Shown here in pieces: positions 63,157 through 64,000 of a DNA stretch of 64,000 nt. Source of the DNA: Heterodera schachtii. Its lineage: Eukaryota > Nematoda > Chromadorea > Rhabditida > Heteroderidae. Every line of letters starts with the position of its first letter. The first letter of the stretch is position 1. The notes beneath the pieces were generated by a model. That model had not been told where the DNA came from and did no database searches. It was given only the letters and a program-made list of their open reading frames with translations. Location of the stretch: assembly GCA_023374025.1 (NCBI GenBank), contig SIJG01000132.1, forward strand, positions 217,453 to 281,452, read 5' to 3'. Position numbers and translations under genes: made by a program.

Positions 63157-64000
63157 CTTTAAACGTTTTGTTTTGTTTATTATGATAAATTTAAAAAATT
63201 AAAATGCCTGGCCAACTGACGGCATATGTCCAGGAAAATTGTTGGGTGTTGAGAAAAAGATAACAAAAAAAAAATTTTTAATTTAAAAAGAATTTTTTAA
63301 ATTATTTTAGATGTCTTAGAGGTAAATTCAAAATCGTTATTTTTCATGATGTGTATGTAAGTGCTTTATTTTTTTTAATCCATTTTTTTATTTAAATATC
63401 AGTTATATTTTTTTGAAAAATTAATTAATTTTTTTATCTTTTATTAAAGCTTTTATAAATAATAATTTCTTATACTAATCTGACCAAAAAAAGGAGAAAT
63501 AATATTAAATAATTACAATTTATTTACTATTCGCTCATCTAATTTTTCTTCTGCTCTTTTTTAACAAAATATTTCTTAATTATTGGGTCTTTGGATATAT
63601 CCTAATTTATATATATATCCTTGTGTTAATTGGAATTCATTCAAGGTCAACAATTGCTGATAAATGTAAAATTTTTGTCTATTAGGGTGTATTAATATTT
63701 AACTATTTTGTTCTTAAGGCATCCTTCCTATTATATCAAATATAATCTATTGTCTTTTTACTTTTAGATTTCTATTTTTTATATAATTAGCTAATTTACT
63801 TAAATTTTGTATTCCTAGCCGATTAGTAGTTAATTACGATAACACAGTCGTTTTTTTATGCATGATCTCTCGTTTGTGTAGGTTCAAAATATTTTCGGCA
63901 TTCTTTTTTATATGTTGATGATTTAAATTTTTAGACATTTAAAAGGATTTTTTAATAATAGTTTAGCTTTTAGGCCATTTTTTAATTTTATGTTGTTCCT

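Larger units (their letters stand above)
54639..64000. other. Very AT-rich region with micro-exon-like islands
   Basis: Base composition and stop density resemble 35346-39411. No long frame. Islands with protein-like translation and splice-like borders are listed separately. Further weak ones: plus 60782-60822 (AILNSLVLFLFSH, borders CCGCAG/GTAAAT), plus 62653-62692 (EFRFINCHTIMYW or NSVSLIATLLCIG, borders AAAG/GTAAGT), minus near 54750-54830. Confidence 0.5.

Overview
This is eukaryotic DNA, most likely from a nematode, and perhaps a plant-parasitic tylenchid such as a cyst nematode. The evidence is many short exons with TTTTCAG-type acceptors and GTAAG/GTGAG donors, a BTB-BACK-MATH gene, duplicated F-box-like exons, and abundant small non-autonomous DNA transposons in AT-rich DNA. 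The genus is an inference. There is no operon structure, ribosome-binding site, CRISPR array, rRNA gene or convincing tRNA gene. A run of N (34343-35301) splits the window.

Left part (1-34342): a graveyard of duplicated gene pieces. From left to right there are a 156-bp higher-order satellite, two copies of an unidentified two-exon family, a BTB fragment, a protein kinase whose 5' exon is present three times and whose 3' end is lost, and a dispersed family with an acidic C-terminal exon (copies near 10.5, 11.8, 25.0 and 31.2 kb). Next come a minus-strand gene of at least four phase-0 repeated exons (13.2-16.4 kb), a frameshifted BTB-BACK-MATH pseudogene (21.5-23.4 kb) and two exons resembling the RNA polymerase III largest subunit (23.8-24.5 kb). 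Between them lie well-delimited MITEs: two foldbacks with 3-bp TTA/TAA duplications (Harbinger/Tourist-like), a series with TAGGG or CAGGG ends and, in most, 8-bp duplications (hAT-like, some only about 60-90 bp), and a 600-bp element whose ends are inverted arrays of a 12-bp motif.

Middle part (35302-47900): very AT-rich DNA with exon-like islands, two copies of a repeat with a hairpin and a Pol III B-box-like motif, the last two exons of an Asn-rich/RGG-rich protein on the minus strand (41.1-42.0 kb), simple tandem repeats, and a decaying tandem array of six F-box-like exons (42.7-46.3 kb).

The best gene is the intact 2074-codon reading frame at 47990-54214. It is a Helitron RepHel protein (zinc finger, HUH/Y2 replication initiator, PIF1-type helicase) carrying an N-terminal Ulp1/C48-type cysteine protease. 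It is far richer in GC than its flanks and is preceded by a 17-unit, about 42-bp minisatellite. A hairpin and a CTAG|T end follow at 54566-54616, so it looks like a young autonomous insertion.

Right part (54617-64000): about 75-80% AT, with no long frame. Several 40-130 bp islands have splice-like borders and protein-like translations, including a possible two-exon small secreted protein, a polyQ/AT-hook exon and a chitin-binding-like exon. These are putative.
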